DNA from: Rhizobium sp. GN54
GTDB taxonomy: Bacteria > Pseudomonadota > Alphaproteobacteria > Rhizobiales > Rhizobiaceae
Reading direction: 5' to 3'
DNA: 64,000 nt
Assembly: GCF_021026345.1 (NCBI RefSeq)
Contig: NZ_JAJNCZ010000010.1
Span: 62,001-126,000, forward strand
Made by a program: the position numbers and the translations under genes. This document shows positions 8,927-17,162 of the stretch, one piece after another. The stretch's first letter is position 1. The number at the start of each line of letters is the position of its first letter. Under the pieces are notes generated by a model, which saw only the letters and a list, made by a program, of their open reading frames with translations, was not told where the DNA came from and ran no database searches.

Positions 8927-9969
8927 GACATTGTCTCCAGTCTGGAAGAGATGATGTCGGCGGTCAGGTCCCAGCCCGGCAACTGCGCGCCGGCGCGTCG
9001 GGAGGCTTCAGCCTTTTGCCGACGCAGATCCTTATCGGCGACCAGGTCATGCAGCGCCTGAGCGAAGGCGCCGATATCATCGACCGGCACCAGTTCTCCT
9101 GCGTCTTCGGGCACCACTTCGGGAACGGCGCCGGCGCGGCAGGCAACGATTGGCAATCCTTGTGACAAGGCCTCGGCGAAAACCATTCCATACCCTTCGA
9201 AACGGCTGGCGAGCGCAAAGATATCCGCCGATGCCAGAAGCGCACGCGCGTCCCTGCACTCGCCGGCAATCTGTATCCGTTCAGCAAGGCCGAGCGTTTC
9301 CACCTGGTGGCGGAGCGCGGCGGCGGTCTGACGGTCGAGCGTCTCGCTGCCGGCGATGGTCGCCCGCCAGGAGAGTTGCTCGATCCGCTTGAGGGCACCG
9401 ATCAGTACGTCATGCCCCTTGCGCTGGGTCAGCGTGCCGATCGAGACGATATGTGCCGGATCGCCATCACAAGTCGCGACTGCGGCGGGGTCGGTGCCGG
9501 GCATGGCGACGATGAGCCTGTCGGGGCCGACATCGTAGTGGGCATTGAGCTCGCGGGCGGTCATGGCCGAGGTGACGATGACGTCGCTTGCGAAGGACAG
9601 TGCACGTCGCTCGCTGTTGCGAAGCAATTGCTGCGCGGTGAAATCCAGCCCTGTCTCGAGCGCCAGCGGATGATGAACGAGGGCAACGATGCGCAAGCGC
9701 CGCGCCTCGCGGCCTGCCCATCGGTCGAGAACACCGAAAGCAAGGCCGTCGATCACCACGAGCGCACCATCGGGCAACTGCGACAAAAGTTGCTCTGCCT
9801 CCCGCTTGACCTCCCGGCTCGGAAAGGGAAAGCCTTCACCTAACGGCAGACACCCGACCGTCCAGCCCCGCTTTCGCAGCCCTGCGATCACACGGCGGTC
9901 ATAGGCGTAGCCACCGGTATTGAGGGTGAGATCGCCGGGAAACGCGACGGCGACATGGCGACGGTTCAA
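8923..9969 (-). CDS. Glycosyltransferase family 4
   Basis: 348 aa GT-B fold. It has an N-terminal GDLTLNTGGYAYDRR glycine loop, a central SIGTLTQRKGHDVLI strand-loop and the C-terminal donor-binding block around SRFEGYGMVFAEALSQGLPIV with the EGYG/E..A..QGLP retaining-GT signature. It transfers a sugar from a nucleotide-sugar donor in the cytoplasm. It is coupled by 4-bp overlaps to both the methyltransferase (downstream) and the PTPS-like gene (upstream). Acceptor unknown. Confidence 0.9.
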   Translation of the reverse strand: MNRRHVAVAFPGDLTLNTGGYAYDRRVIAGLRKRGWTVGCLPLGEGFPFPSREVKREAEQLLSQLPDGALVVIDGLAFGVLDRWAGREARRLRIVALVHHPLALETGLDFTAQQLLRNSERRALSFASDVIVTSAMTARELNAHYDVGPDRLIVAMPGTDPAAVATCDGDPAHIVSIGTLTQRKGHDVLIGALKRIEQLSWRATIAGSETLDRQTAAALRHQVETLGLAERIQIAGECRDARALLASADIFALASRFEGYGMVFAEALSQGLPIVACRAGAVPEVVPEDAGELVPVDDIGAFAQALHDLVADKDLRRQKAEASRRAGAQLPGWDLTADIISSRLETMS

Positions 9970-10364
9970 AGGTCCGCCTCGTACCAGCCGCGGGCTGCGT
10001 GAGATTCGTGCAACGTCACCTTAAGTCGGCAAATCCGATAGCTTCCCGGTCCAAGCTTCTTGTCCGAGACAGCGCTGGCCAGTTGGTCAAAAATATACTT
10101 GGCGATGACCTCGGTCGTCGTGACCTTGTTTGCGAAGGTCGGGAGCTGGTCCAGGTTCTGGTAGTTGAGCGGTTTCAGTACCTCACCCAGAGCCGACATG
10201 GCTGCGCCGATATCCACCGCCAGCCCGTCCTCATCGACATCGCGTGTGAAAAAGGCGGCATCAACCACAAATGTCGCGCCATGCATGCCTTGGGCAGGAC
10301 CGAAGACAGGACGGGGAAGGCTGTGAGCGATCATGATATGGTCGCGGACTTCAACTGCGAACAT
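9966..10364 (-). CDS. 6-pyruvoyl-tetrahydropterin synthase / 6-carboxytetrahydropterin synthase-like protein
   Basis: 132 aa, the usual PTPS/QueD size. N-terminal FAVEVRDHIMIAHSL and GMHGATFVVDA retain His residues at the zinc-site positions; HE in TLHESHAARG matches the C-terminal Glu motif. The canonical catalytic Cys loop is not obvious (GPAQGMHGA), so activity may differ from QueD. It overlaps the dehydrogenase (14 bp) and GT4 (4 bp) genes. No queC/queE partners are present, so queuosine synthesis is unlikely; pterin-type chemistry for the local cluster is an inference. Confidence 0.78.
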   Translation of the reverse strand: MFAVEVRDHIMIAHSLPRPVFGPAQGMHGATFVVDAAFFTRDVDEDGLAVDIGAAMSALGEVLKPLNYQNLDQLPTFANKVTTTEVIAKYIFDQLASAVSDKKLGPGSYRICRLKVTLHESHAARGWYEADL

Positions 10365-11382
10365 GCTTTTCTTGCTCCGAGTAGCAGATACGATGGCAGA
10401 GGGTTTCGGGATCGGCGAGTATGGCTGGATAGAAGGCCGCGAGATCGGCGAAGCGGGTTTCGCCCGATATCAGCACATCCAGGCGGTCGTCGCGCAGAAG
10501 CTCGAGCGCCTTTACGAGCCGTCGCGCATGCGTCCACCGCATCCGCCGCGCCGCAGGCAGGCAACCTACCTGCGAGCTGGCAATAGTCAATCTGCGGGAA
10601 TGGAAGGCGCCTCCGAGTGGCAAGCTGACGGACCGGTCACCATGCCAGCTTGCCTCTACGATGCGGGCTTCCTGACCGGCGAGCTCGATCGCCCTCGACA
10701 GGGCTTGGGCAGAGCCGGAGGCGTTGACAAGAACATCGAATTCATCCGCGACCGTATCGCCAGTAGCAAAGGCGATGCCAAGACCTGCAGCGAGTGATGC
10801 CCGCATCGGATTCCGGTCGATCAGCAGGACGTCGGTGCCGATGATGCCGGAGGCCAGATAGGCAACGAGGGCACCCACCACGCCCGCGCCGAAGACGGCG
10901 ACCCGGTCGCCCGGCAGGATACCGGCATCCCAGACGATGTTCAGCGCAGTTTCCATATTGGCTGCCAGCACAGCCCGTGCAGGAGGAAGCGCCTCGGGCA
11001 GAGGCACGACCGCGTCGTCCGCGACCGTGAACATATCCTGATGTGGATGGAGACAGAACACAGTGCGGCCAAGCAGCGAAGCATCGCCCTGTTCCACCAG
11101 CCCGACGGCCGAGTACCCGTATTTTACCGGAAACGGGAAAGCTCCCCGCATGTGAGGCCCACGCATTCTTTCGAATTCGCTGGATGGCACCCTGCCATGG
11201 AAAACCAGGCTTTCCGTTCCCCGACTGATCCCACTGTGAAGCATGCGGACCCGGACCTCGCCGTCTCCTGGTTCAGGCAAGGGCTCCTCGCGCATCTCGC
11301 AAAGGCCTGCGGACGGAAACCACAGCGCGCATGCGTTTGGCGCTGCGCCGTCCATCTCCGCCATCTCAGTATCAGACTTCAT
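10351..11382 (-). CDS. Zinc-type alcohol dehydrogenase-like MDR protein
   Basis: 343 aa from ATG 11382, which has GGGGGA upstream; the open frame extends to 11529 but that extension is unlikely. MDR layout: N-terminal GroES-like part (SGISRGTESLVFHG, KYGYSAVG) and a Rossmann part with VAVFGAGVVGALVAYLA. The segment resembles the group used for chlorophyll/sugar-type dehydrogenases that lacks clear zinc ligands, so zinc dependence is doubtful. It heads the minus-strand run and is divergent from GTP cyclohydrolase II across a 311-bp gap. Confidence 0.82.
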   Translation of the reverse strand: MKSDTEMAEMDGAAPNACALWFPSAGLCEMREEPLPEPGDGEVRVRMLHSGISRGTESLVFHGRVPSSEFERMRGPHMRGAFPFPVKYGYSAVGLVEQGDASLLGRTVFCLHPHQDMFTVADDAVVPLPEALPPARAVLAANMETALNIVWDAGILPGDRVAVFGAGVVGALVAYLASGIIGTDVLLIDRNPMRASLAAGLGIAFATGDTVADEFDVLVNASGSAQALSRAIELAGQEARIVEASWHGDRSVSLPLGGAFHSRRLTIASSQVGCLPAARRMRWTHARRLVKALELLRDDRLDVLISGETRFADLAAFYPAILADPETLCHRICYSEQEKHVRS

Positions 11383-11693
11383 AGGGCGTCCCCCTGAATC
11401 ATCCCGTTGTTTCGCTCCTCGCGCGGAACCCGCACCGACGATGCCCCGAATCCGAACACCAAGCCAACCGGACGATACCGTTTTTCCGTGGCCCGGGTAC
11501 CATGGCTGCGCGTGCGACGCCGCTGGCAACGGCTGTGCAGACGTGCAATTTGCTTGTCATTTCGTGCGCGCAAGCGGTTTAACCATGGCACGCGCCGAAG
11601 AAATTCGACAAATGGCCTGCAAGGCCGCACACGGATTGCGAACGGATCCGGTGCAGTATTTCACATACTCCAGACCTCTCGGATAACTCGCTC
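11383..11693. promoter_or_regulatory. Divergent intergenic region (MDR dehydrogenase / GTP cyclohydrolase II)
   Basis: 311 bp between the 5' ends of two oppositely transcribed genes, so it should hold both promoters. The MDR Shine-Dalgarno (AGGGGG on the minus strand) is at its left end. No riboswitch-like FMN aptamer core was recognised, and no convincing operator palindrome. This is inferred from gene orientation only. Confidence 0.45.
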
Positions 11694-12800
11694 ATGACAG
11701 AAATCGACGGCTACGGTTTTCAGTTCGTATCCCCCGCCATGCAGGTGGAGCGCGCCGTGGCCGAATTGCGTTTCGGACGCCCCGTCATCGTCGCGGACGG
11801 CACTCGCCGGCTGGCAGTGCTGGCACTCGATTGCGTGGCCCCTTCCGTCTATGACCGGTTTGCCGATGCGGTCGATGACCGGCAGTCGCTGTTCCTGACC
11901 TCGCACCGCTCCGCACGTCTGCAGCCTCCTGTCCGCGGGGATATCGCCGTCCCGCTGCGTGGTATCGGTTTTGATGCCGCCTCGCGCCTGGCTTACGGGT
12001 TTCGTGCCGAAGCGCCCGCGCTATGGCGAAGGGCCGAGCCGCTGATGGGGGCGGGCGCCGAACTGGCACGGCTGGCGCTGCTTCTGCCCGCTGTGATCTG
12101 TGCCGAGATCGAGGGGAACGAAAAACGGTTCGCGGGCTGTTGCGGGATCGAGAAACACGCTCTTCCGGCCACCGGTGCTGCGCGCCAGACATTCGAGACC
12201 GTGGTGCGCACACGCGTGCCGCTGCGCGATCTCGGTGATACGGAATTCGTGGTGTTCCGCGGCGGCCTCGCGCAGAAGGACCAGGTGGCGATGATCGTCG
12301 GGCGGCCGGATTTCACCGGTGCCGTACCGATCCGGATCCATTCCTCCTGCATCACGGGCGACCTCTGCGCTTCGCTGAAATGCGACTGCGGCGACCAGTT
12401 GCGCAACGGGCTCGTCGCGCTGAAGGCGATGGGCGGCGGCGTGCTTCTCTATCTCGACCAAGAGGGGCGCGGCACCGGCATCGGCGCCAAGATGCGGGCC
12501 TACGGCTACCAGCATCTAGGGCTGGATACGATCGATGCCGATGCCGAGCTCGGCTATGGCAGCGACGACCGGCGCTTCGAGGCGGCAATCGCCATGCTGC
12601 GTAAGCTGGAAATTGCGCGAGTGGTGGTCTTTACCAATAATCCGTCGAAGCTGGCGGCACTGTCCGAAGGCGGCATCGCGGTAGAAAGCCGCGTGGCCTT
12701 GACCGGCGAGGTGACCATCGAGAATGCCGGATATCTGCGCACCAAGAAGGCCCGGGCCGGCCATATGCTCGATATCGAGACGCTTGTCGCGGCGGAGTAG
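11694..12800 (+). CDS. ribA: GTP cyclohydrolase II (RibA-type) with divergent N-terminal domain
   Basis: 368 aa. The C-terminal ~190 residues are GTP cyclohydrolase II: zinc ligands Cys219, Cys230 and Cys232 in HSSCITGDLCASLKCDCGD (spacing as in E. coli RibA), YLDQEGRGTGIG, KMRAYGYQ with the catalytic-region Tyr270, and FTNNPSKL. The first ~170 residues look like a degenerate RibB-type region (RAVAELRFGRPVIV) without its active-site acidic cluster. It converts GTP to the diaminopyrimidinone phosphate that the RibD-domain reductase at 7373 could use. The start follows a divergent promoter region; the lipid-type genes follow within 5 bp. Confidence 0.88.
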   Translation: MTEIDGYGFQFVSPAMQVERAVAELRFGRPVIVADGTRRLAVLALDCVAPSVYDRFADAVDDRQSLFLTSHRSARLQPPVRGDIAVPLRGIGFDAASRLAYGFRAEAPALWRRAEPLMGAGAELARLALLLPAVICAEIEGNEKRFAGCCGIEKHALPATGAARQTFETVVRTRVPLRDLGDTEFVVFRGGLAQKDQVAMIVGRPDFTGAVPIRIHSSCITGDLCASLKCDCGDQLRNGLVALKAMGGGVLLYLDQEGRGTGIGAKMRAYGYQHLGLDTIDADAELGYGSDDRRFEAAIAMLRKLEIARVVVFTNNPSKLAALSEGGIAVESRVALTGEVTIENAGYLRTKKARAGHMLDIETLVAAE

Positions 12801-12804
12801 TCTT

Positions 12805-13587
12805 ATGCAGCCGCAGGAATCACCAGCCATGCGGGAAGGCGCCGGGGAAAACAGGCCGTCGCCGGCGCTGAAGGCCAGCGCGCTACTCGTGCTGGCCACC
12901 GTCTTCGTCGGCGCTGCCGCCGCCTATCTGCCGCTCGCCGATCACCTGTCGTTCGACCACGATATCGGCATCGCCGCGGCGGCGCTCCTGCTCGTCATCT
13001 TCGTGCTCGTCTTCAACGGCCTGCAGCATCATCGACACCAGAGCTTCGGTCTCGCCAATGCCGTGACCGCCGTCAGGGCCGCGATGGTCAGTTTGGTCGC
13101 GGCGGCGGTATTTTATCCGGCAGCGTCGCAAAGCATCGCGAATGCCCCCTGGAGCTTCGTCGTCTTCGTTCTCGTGGCGCTCGCCCTGGATGGGTTCGAC
13201 GGCCACCTGGCGCGCCGCTACGAGCAGGTTTCCGATCTCGGCGCCCGTTTCGACATGGAGATCGACGCACTGCTGATCCTCTGCCTCTCGGCCGCCGCCT
13301 TCTTCCTGGGCAAGGCGGGAGCCTGGGTCCTGCTGATCGGCCTCATGCGCTATGGATTCGTGCTGGCGCAATATCCCGTGCCGCGCCTTGCCGGGGAACT
13401 CCATCCCACCCTGCGGCGCAAGCTCGTCTGCGTCGTACAGATCGCGGCCTTGTGCGCGATCCTCTTGCCATTCGTCACCGCGCCCGTAAGCTCCTGGCTC
13501 GCGGCCCTTGCGCTGCTGCTGCTCTCCTATTCCTTCGCGGTCGACTGCCTTTACCTGCTGAGCGGAGCCGGGGAGGAGGAGGAGTGA
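12805..13587 (+). CDS. CDP-alcohol phosphatidyltransferase family membrane protein
   Basis: 260 aa with about six hydrophobic segments. The family signature DGx2AR-x8-Gx3Dx3D is present: DGFDGHLARRYE followed by Gly, Asp and Asp in LGARFDMEID. It transfers a phosphatidyl or similar phosphoalcohol group from a CDP-linked donor. The start (ATG 12805) lies just after the RibA stop. Neither substrate is predictable. Its placement between RibA and an FkbM methyltransferase suggests the cluster product is attached to, or modifies, a membrane lipid. Confidence 0.88.
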   Translation: MQPQESPAMREGAGENRPSPALKASALLVLATVFVGAAAAYLPLADHLSFDHDIGIAAAALLLVIFVLVFNGLQHHRHQSFGLANAVTAVRAAMVSLVAAAVFYPAASQSIANAPWSFVVFVLVALALDGFDGHLARRYEQVSDLGARFDMEIDALLILCLSAAAFFLGKAGAWVLLIGLMRYGFVLAQYPVPRLAGELHPTLRRKLVCVVQIAALCAILLPFVTAPVSSWLAALALLLLSYSFAVDCLYLLSGAGEEEE

Positions 13588-13589
13588 CC

Positions 13590-14336
13590 ATGTTCGCCAG
13601 GATCGACACGGCAATCGGCGTGACGCGTTCGCTGCTGATCTATTACGGCCAGCCTTGGCGGCGCCGGGCGCTCGGGCGCTTTTACCGGAACCTGGTCTCG
13701 CCCGGCGATCTCGTCTTCGACATCGGCGCCCATGTCGGCAGCCGCAGCAGGACCTTGGTCGCGCTTGGCGCCGAGGTCGTGGCGGTGGAACCGCAACCGG
13801 TATTCGCCGACATGATCGAAATGCATCTTGCCGGCAGGCTGAAAGGCTTCGAGCGCGTAGCAGTCGGCGCGGTCGAAGGCGAGGCGACCCTGCATATTTC
13901 GAGCCGTCACCCGACGGTGACCACCATATCGGACCGCTTCATCGACGGCGTCGGGCAGACCGAGGGCTTTCGCCACGTGGTATGGGACAGCGAGGTCGGG
14001 ATCCCGATGACCACGCTCGACCGGCTGATCGAGAAATACGGCCTGCCCAAATTTTGCAAGATCGATGTCGAGGGTGCCGAGAGCGAGACACTACGCGGTC
14101 TTTCCCTTCCGATCCCATTGATCGCCTTCGAATATATTCCGGCCATGCCGCAGGTCGCACGCGAGGCGATCAACCGGCTCGGCCAACTCGGGAACTATCG
14201 CTTCAGGCGGGTGATCGGCGAGAGCCATCGTTTTGTCGATACCGAGTGGAAGGACGCGGATGCGCTGCTTGCCGACCTTGAAAAGCTGACGCCGAGCAGC
14301 CCTTCGGGTGACATCTACGCCCGGCTGACACCGTGA
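13590..14336 (+). CDS. FkbM-family methyltransferase
   Basis: 248 aa. Start at 13590, with GAGGAGGAG a few bases upstream and 2 bp after the previous stop. The FkbM features are VFDIGAHVGSRSRTL (motif I), VAVEPQP, a TTLDRLI segment and KIDVEGAE near the C-terminus. FkbM enzymes O-methylate sugars and polyketides. It is co-transcribed with RibA and the CDP-alcohol transferase and is the second methyltransferase of the region. Confidence 0.9.
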   Translation: MFARIDTAIGVTRSLLIYYGQPWRRRALGRFYRNLVSPGDLVFDIGAHVGSRSRTLVALGAEVVAVEPQPVFADMIEMHLAGRLKGFERVAVGAVEGEATLHISSRHPTVTTISDRFIDGVGQTEGFRHVVWDSEVGIPMTTLDRLIEKYGLPKFCKIDVEGAESETLRGLSLPIPLIAFEYIPAMPQVAREAINRLGQLGNYRFRRVIGESHRFVDTEWKDADALLADLEKLTPSSPSGDIYARLTP

Positions 14337-14350
14337 CACCGGCCGACATG

Positions 14351-15274
14351 TCAGCGCCTGCGCCCGAGCCCGCCGGTCAGCGAGAATGCCAGCACGACGA
14401 GGCCCGGAAGCGCGGTGCCGGCCAGCGAAAAGATTCCGTAGAGCAGGCTTGCCGCCACCCCTTCGGCGCCGGAGAAGCCGAAGAACGGCCAGAGTGCCGC
14501 CGCGGCAGCTTCGCGCGTGCCCCATCCGCCGATTCCGACCGGCACAAGCATGGTCAGCAGGCAGAGCGGAACGGCGGTGACGGCGGCGATCAGCGGCAGC
14601 GTGGCGCCGACGGCATCGGAAGCCAGCAGGAAGGTCGCCACATAGGTGCCGACGATCAGAATGCTGAGCCCGGCCTGCATGCCGAGAGCCCCGTCTTGCA
14701 AGAAGGCCGCCGCGAGATCGGGCCCCAGACGGCCGAACCGGACCTTCAGAGGCTTGCGCAGCCAGCCGGCGACCGTCGCGCATACGGCTACGATGGCCAC
14801 GGCGATCCAGGCCAGCGGCGAAGGATCGACGGGCATGGCATCCGGCAGCAGGATTGCCCAGGCGGCAAGGCCGAGGCAGGTCAGAAGGAAGAAGGCGAAC
14901 TGGCCGGAGAGGCGTTCCAGCACCACGGCGGTCGCCGCGCGCTTCCAGCCGCCCGCCTGCTCGTCGCCGCTGCGATAGGCCCGGGCGGCATCGCCGGCAA
15001 TGCCGCCGGGCAGGATCTGGTTGAGCACGCCGCCGAGGTAGTATTCCCGGATAGCGACGGACGCCGGGATGACATGGCCGAGGCGCGCGGCGGTGAAGCG
15101 CCAGCGCAGCGCCGACAGAACGATCTGTACCTGGACGACAGCCAGGGCCACGATCACATGTCCCGGCGGCACTCGACCGAGCGCATCGAGCACGCCGGCC
15201 GGATCGACGGTGGAGATCACGACCGTCAGGAGCAGGAGGCCGGCGCCTATGGCGACCCTCTTCAGTTTGCCCAT
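14351..15274 (-). CDS. Lysylphosphatidylglycerol-synthase-type/UPF0104 flippase-like membrane protein
   Basis: 307 aa with 7-8 hydrophobic segments. The diagnostic block YYLGGVLNQILPGGIAGDAARAYR is present, as in the UPF0104/LPG_synthase_TM family, whose MprF member flips aminoacyl-lipids. It lacks a catalytic aminoacyl-transferase domain. It lies tail-to-tail with the FkbM gene and head-to-head with the sulfatase-superfamily gene (74-bp divergent gap). Export of a lipid-linked product from the neighbouring enzymes is an inference. Confidence 0.85.
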   Translation of the reverse strand: MGKLKRVAIGAGLLLLTVVISTVDPAGVLDALGRVPPGHVIVALAVVQVQIVLSALRWRFTAARLGHVIPASVAIREYYLGGVLNQILPGGIAGDAARAYRSGDEQAGGWKRAATAVVLERLSGQFAFFLLTCLGLAAWAILLPDAMPVDPSPLAWIAVAIVAVCATVAGWLRKPLKVRFGRLGPDLAAAFLQDGALGMQAGLSILIVGTYVATFLLASDAVGATLPLIAAVTAVPLCLLTMLVPVGIGGWGTREAAAAALWPFFGFSGAEGVAASLLYGIFSLAGTALPGLVVLAFSLTGGLGRRR

Positions 15275-15348
15275 GGCTGGCTCAAGTCAATTGAAAGGTT
15301 GCAAGCGGCGCGCCGATGGTCTGATCTGCGGGCGAGAGGGTGAGGCGT

Positions 15349-16992
15349 ATGACGTGGCTGACTATCGACGAGGGGACCGGGCAGGTTCGCGGGTGGAAGG
15401 CCGGCCTTGCCGTGCTGGTCTTCGTCGTTATCGGTTTTGCCGCGTGCACGATGCCGGACAGTCCTGAAGGCTTCCATGTCGAGGCCCTCCTGCGCCTGCC
15501 GCTCGAACTGCCGCTGGTCGCGCTCGCCCTGTTGCTGCTGCCCGGGCGACTGGCCCTGGCCGCGGCGCTTCTTGCCACGATAACAGTCCTTTGTCTCCTG
15601 TTTCTGAAACTGGCCGATATCGGCGTCATCTCGGCCTTCCAGCGGCGGTTCAATCCCTATCTGGATCTGAAGATGATGTTCGATGGCTGGAACATGCTTT
15701 CCGGCGCGATCGGCACGGCTGCCGCCGCTGGTGCAATGCTGCTGGCAATCGCGGCCCTCGCGGTGCTGGTATGGCTCTTCTGGCGGGCATGCCGGGGCAT
15801 GATCCGGCTTCATCGATCCGCCGGCCGGATATCCGTTGCCGCCTTCTCCATCGCGCTTGCCGGTGGGCTGGCGCTCCTCGGAGCGAGTTCCTTCGGCATG
15901 GCGCGGAGCGTCGCTGACCTGCGCGTCGCCGCCTATCTCGGCGAGCGGCTTTCTCTGGTGGCTCAATCTGTCGCAGATATCAGAGCATTCGAGGCCGAGC
16001 TTGCCGTCGCGGATCTGCCCGCCGAAGGCGACACCCGTTTTGCCCGCATCAGGGGCCGCGACGTGATCCTGGTCTTCGTCGAATCCTATGGGAGGAGCGC
16101 TGTCGAGGACCCGCGCTATGCCGGGCTGATCCGGCCGCGCCTTGATAACGTCGAACGACAGCTTCGAGAAGCTGGCTTTGCCGCGGCAAGCGGCTGGGTG
16201 CGTTCGCCGACCGTCGGCGGGCTGAGTTGGCTTGCCCATGGAACATTGCTCTCCGGCCTGCGGGTCGACAGCCAGGCGCGCTATGACAGGCTGATGGCCA
16301 GCGATAGGCCGAGCCTCAACCGGCTGTTCCGCGCGGCCGGCTGGCGAACGGCGGCTGTCATGCCGGCTATAACGATGGATTGGCCAGAAGCCGCCTATTA
16401 CGGCTATGACCAGATTCTGGCGGCCAGGGATCTCGGTTATCGCGGCAAGCCCTTCAACTGGGTGACGATGCCGGACCAGTATACGCTTTCCGCCTTCGAG
16501 CGCCTTTCGCGCCGGCCGGCAGCGGGCGGTGATCGGCCGGTCATGGCCGAAATCGCACTGATTTCCAGCCATGCGCCCTGGACGCCGGTGCCGAAGATGA
16601 TCGACTGGGATGCGGTCGGTGACGGCACGGTCTTCGACAGCCAGGCCGAAAGCGGCGATATGCCAGCGGTGGTCTGGGCCGATCACGACCGTGTCCGTCG
16701 TCAGTATGCCGAAACCATCGATTATTCGCTCCAGGCGCTGGCGGGCTACATGCTGCACTACGGCCGGGATGCTGTCTTCGTGATCCTCGGCGACCACCAG
16801 CCGGCGGCGCTGGTCACCGGCCCGGGTGCCTCGCGGGCCGTTCCCGTACATGTCATCAGTCGTGACCTCGATCTTGTCGGAAGATTCATCGCCGATGGCT
16901 TCGATGCCGGCATGACGCCGTCGCAGCAAGGGGCGGAACCGCCCATGGATCGCCTTCGCGAACGCCTGATTGGGCATTTCAGTTCTCCCTGA
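15349..16992 (+). CDS. Membrane-anchored sulfatase / alkaline-phosphatase-superfamily transferase
   Basis: 547 aa. Four to five N-terminal hydrophobic segments (to about residue 180), then a large extracytoplasmic catalytic domain. The metal/nucleophile region is VILVFVESYGRS, followed by SPTVGGLSWLAHG and a late ILGDHQP metal motif. The arrangement matches LtaS/EptA/OpgB-like enzymes that move phosphoglycerol or phosphoethanolamine groups to envelope glycans and lipids. ATG 15349 is used, preceded by AGGGTGAGG; a GTG at 15340 is possible. Substrate unknown. Confidence 0.85.
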   Translation: MTWLTIDEGTGQVRGWKAGLAVLVFVVIGFAACTMPDSPEGFHVEALLRLPLELPLVALALLLLPGRLALAAALLATITVLCLLFLKLADIGVISAFQRRFNPYLDLKMMFDGWNMLSGAIGTAAAAGAMLLAIAALAVLVWLFWRACRGMIRLHRSAGRISVAAFSIALAGGLALLGASSFGMARSVADLRVAAYLGERLSLVAQSVADIRAFEAELAVADLPAEGDTRFARIRGRDVILVFVESYGRSAVEDPRYAGLIRPRLDNVERQLREAGFAAASGWVRSPTVGGLSWLAHGTLLSGLRVDSQARYDRLMASDRPSLNRLFRAAGWRTAAVMPAITMDWPEAAYYGYDQILAARDLGYRGKPFNWVTMPDQYTLSAFERLSRRPAAGGDRPVMAEIALISSHAPWTPVPKMIDWDAVGDGTVFDSQAESGDMPAVVWADHDRVRRQYAETIDYSLQALAGYMLHYGRDAVFVILGDHQPAALVTGPGASRAVPVHVISRDLDLVGRFIADGFDAGMTPSQQGAEPPMDRLRERLIGHFSSP

Positions 16993-17162
16993 CGCCCTCA
17001 TCAAGGGCAAATAACGCGGGCCAAGGCCTGCGCATTACATGATCGTGCGTCCGAACGGGTGTGACGCGCATAACAGGGGCTCCCACCGGATTTGAGGCTC
17101 TATGGGCTCACAGGCCGCGAGGACTGGTCTCGCGGACCGGATGCAACAGGGAGAGCCCTCTC

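Noticed and set aside
15262-17010. 582-aa minus-strand open frame over the sulfatase-superfamily gene
   Set aside because: Shadow frame; the plus-strand protein has membrane helices and GDH/ESYG metal motifs.
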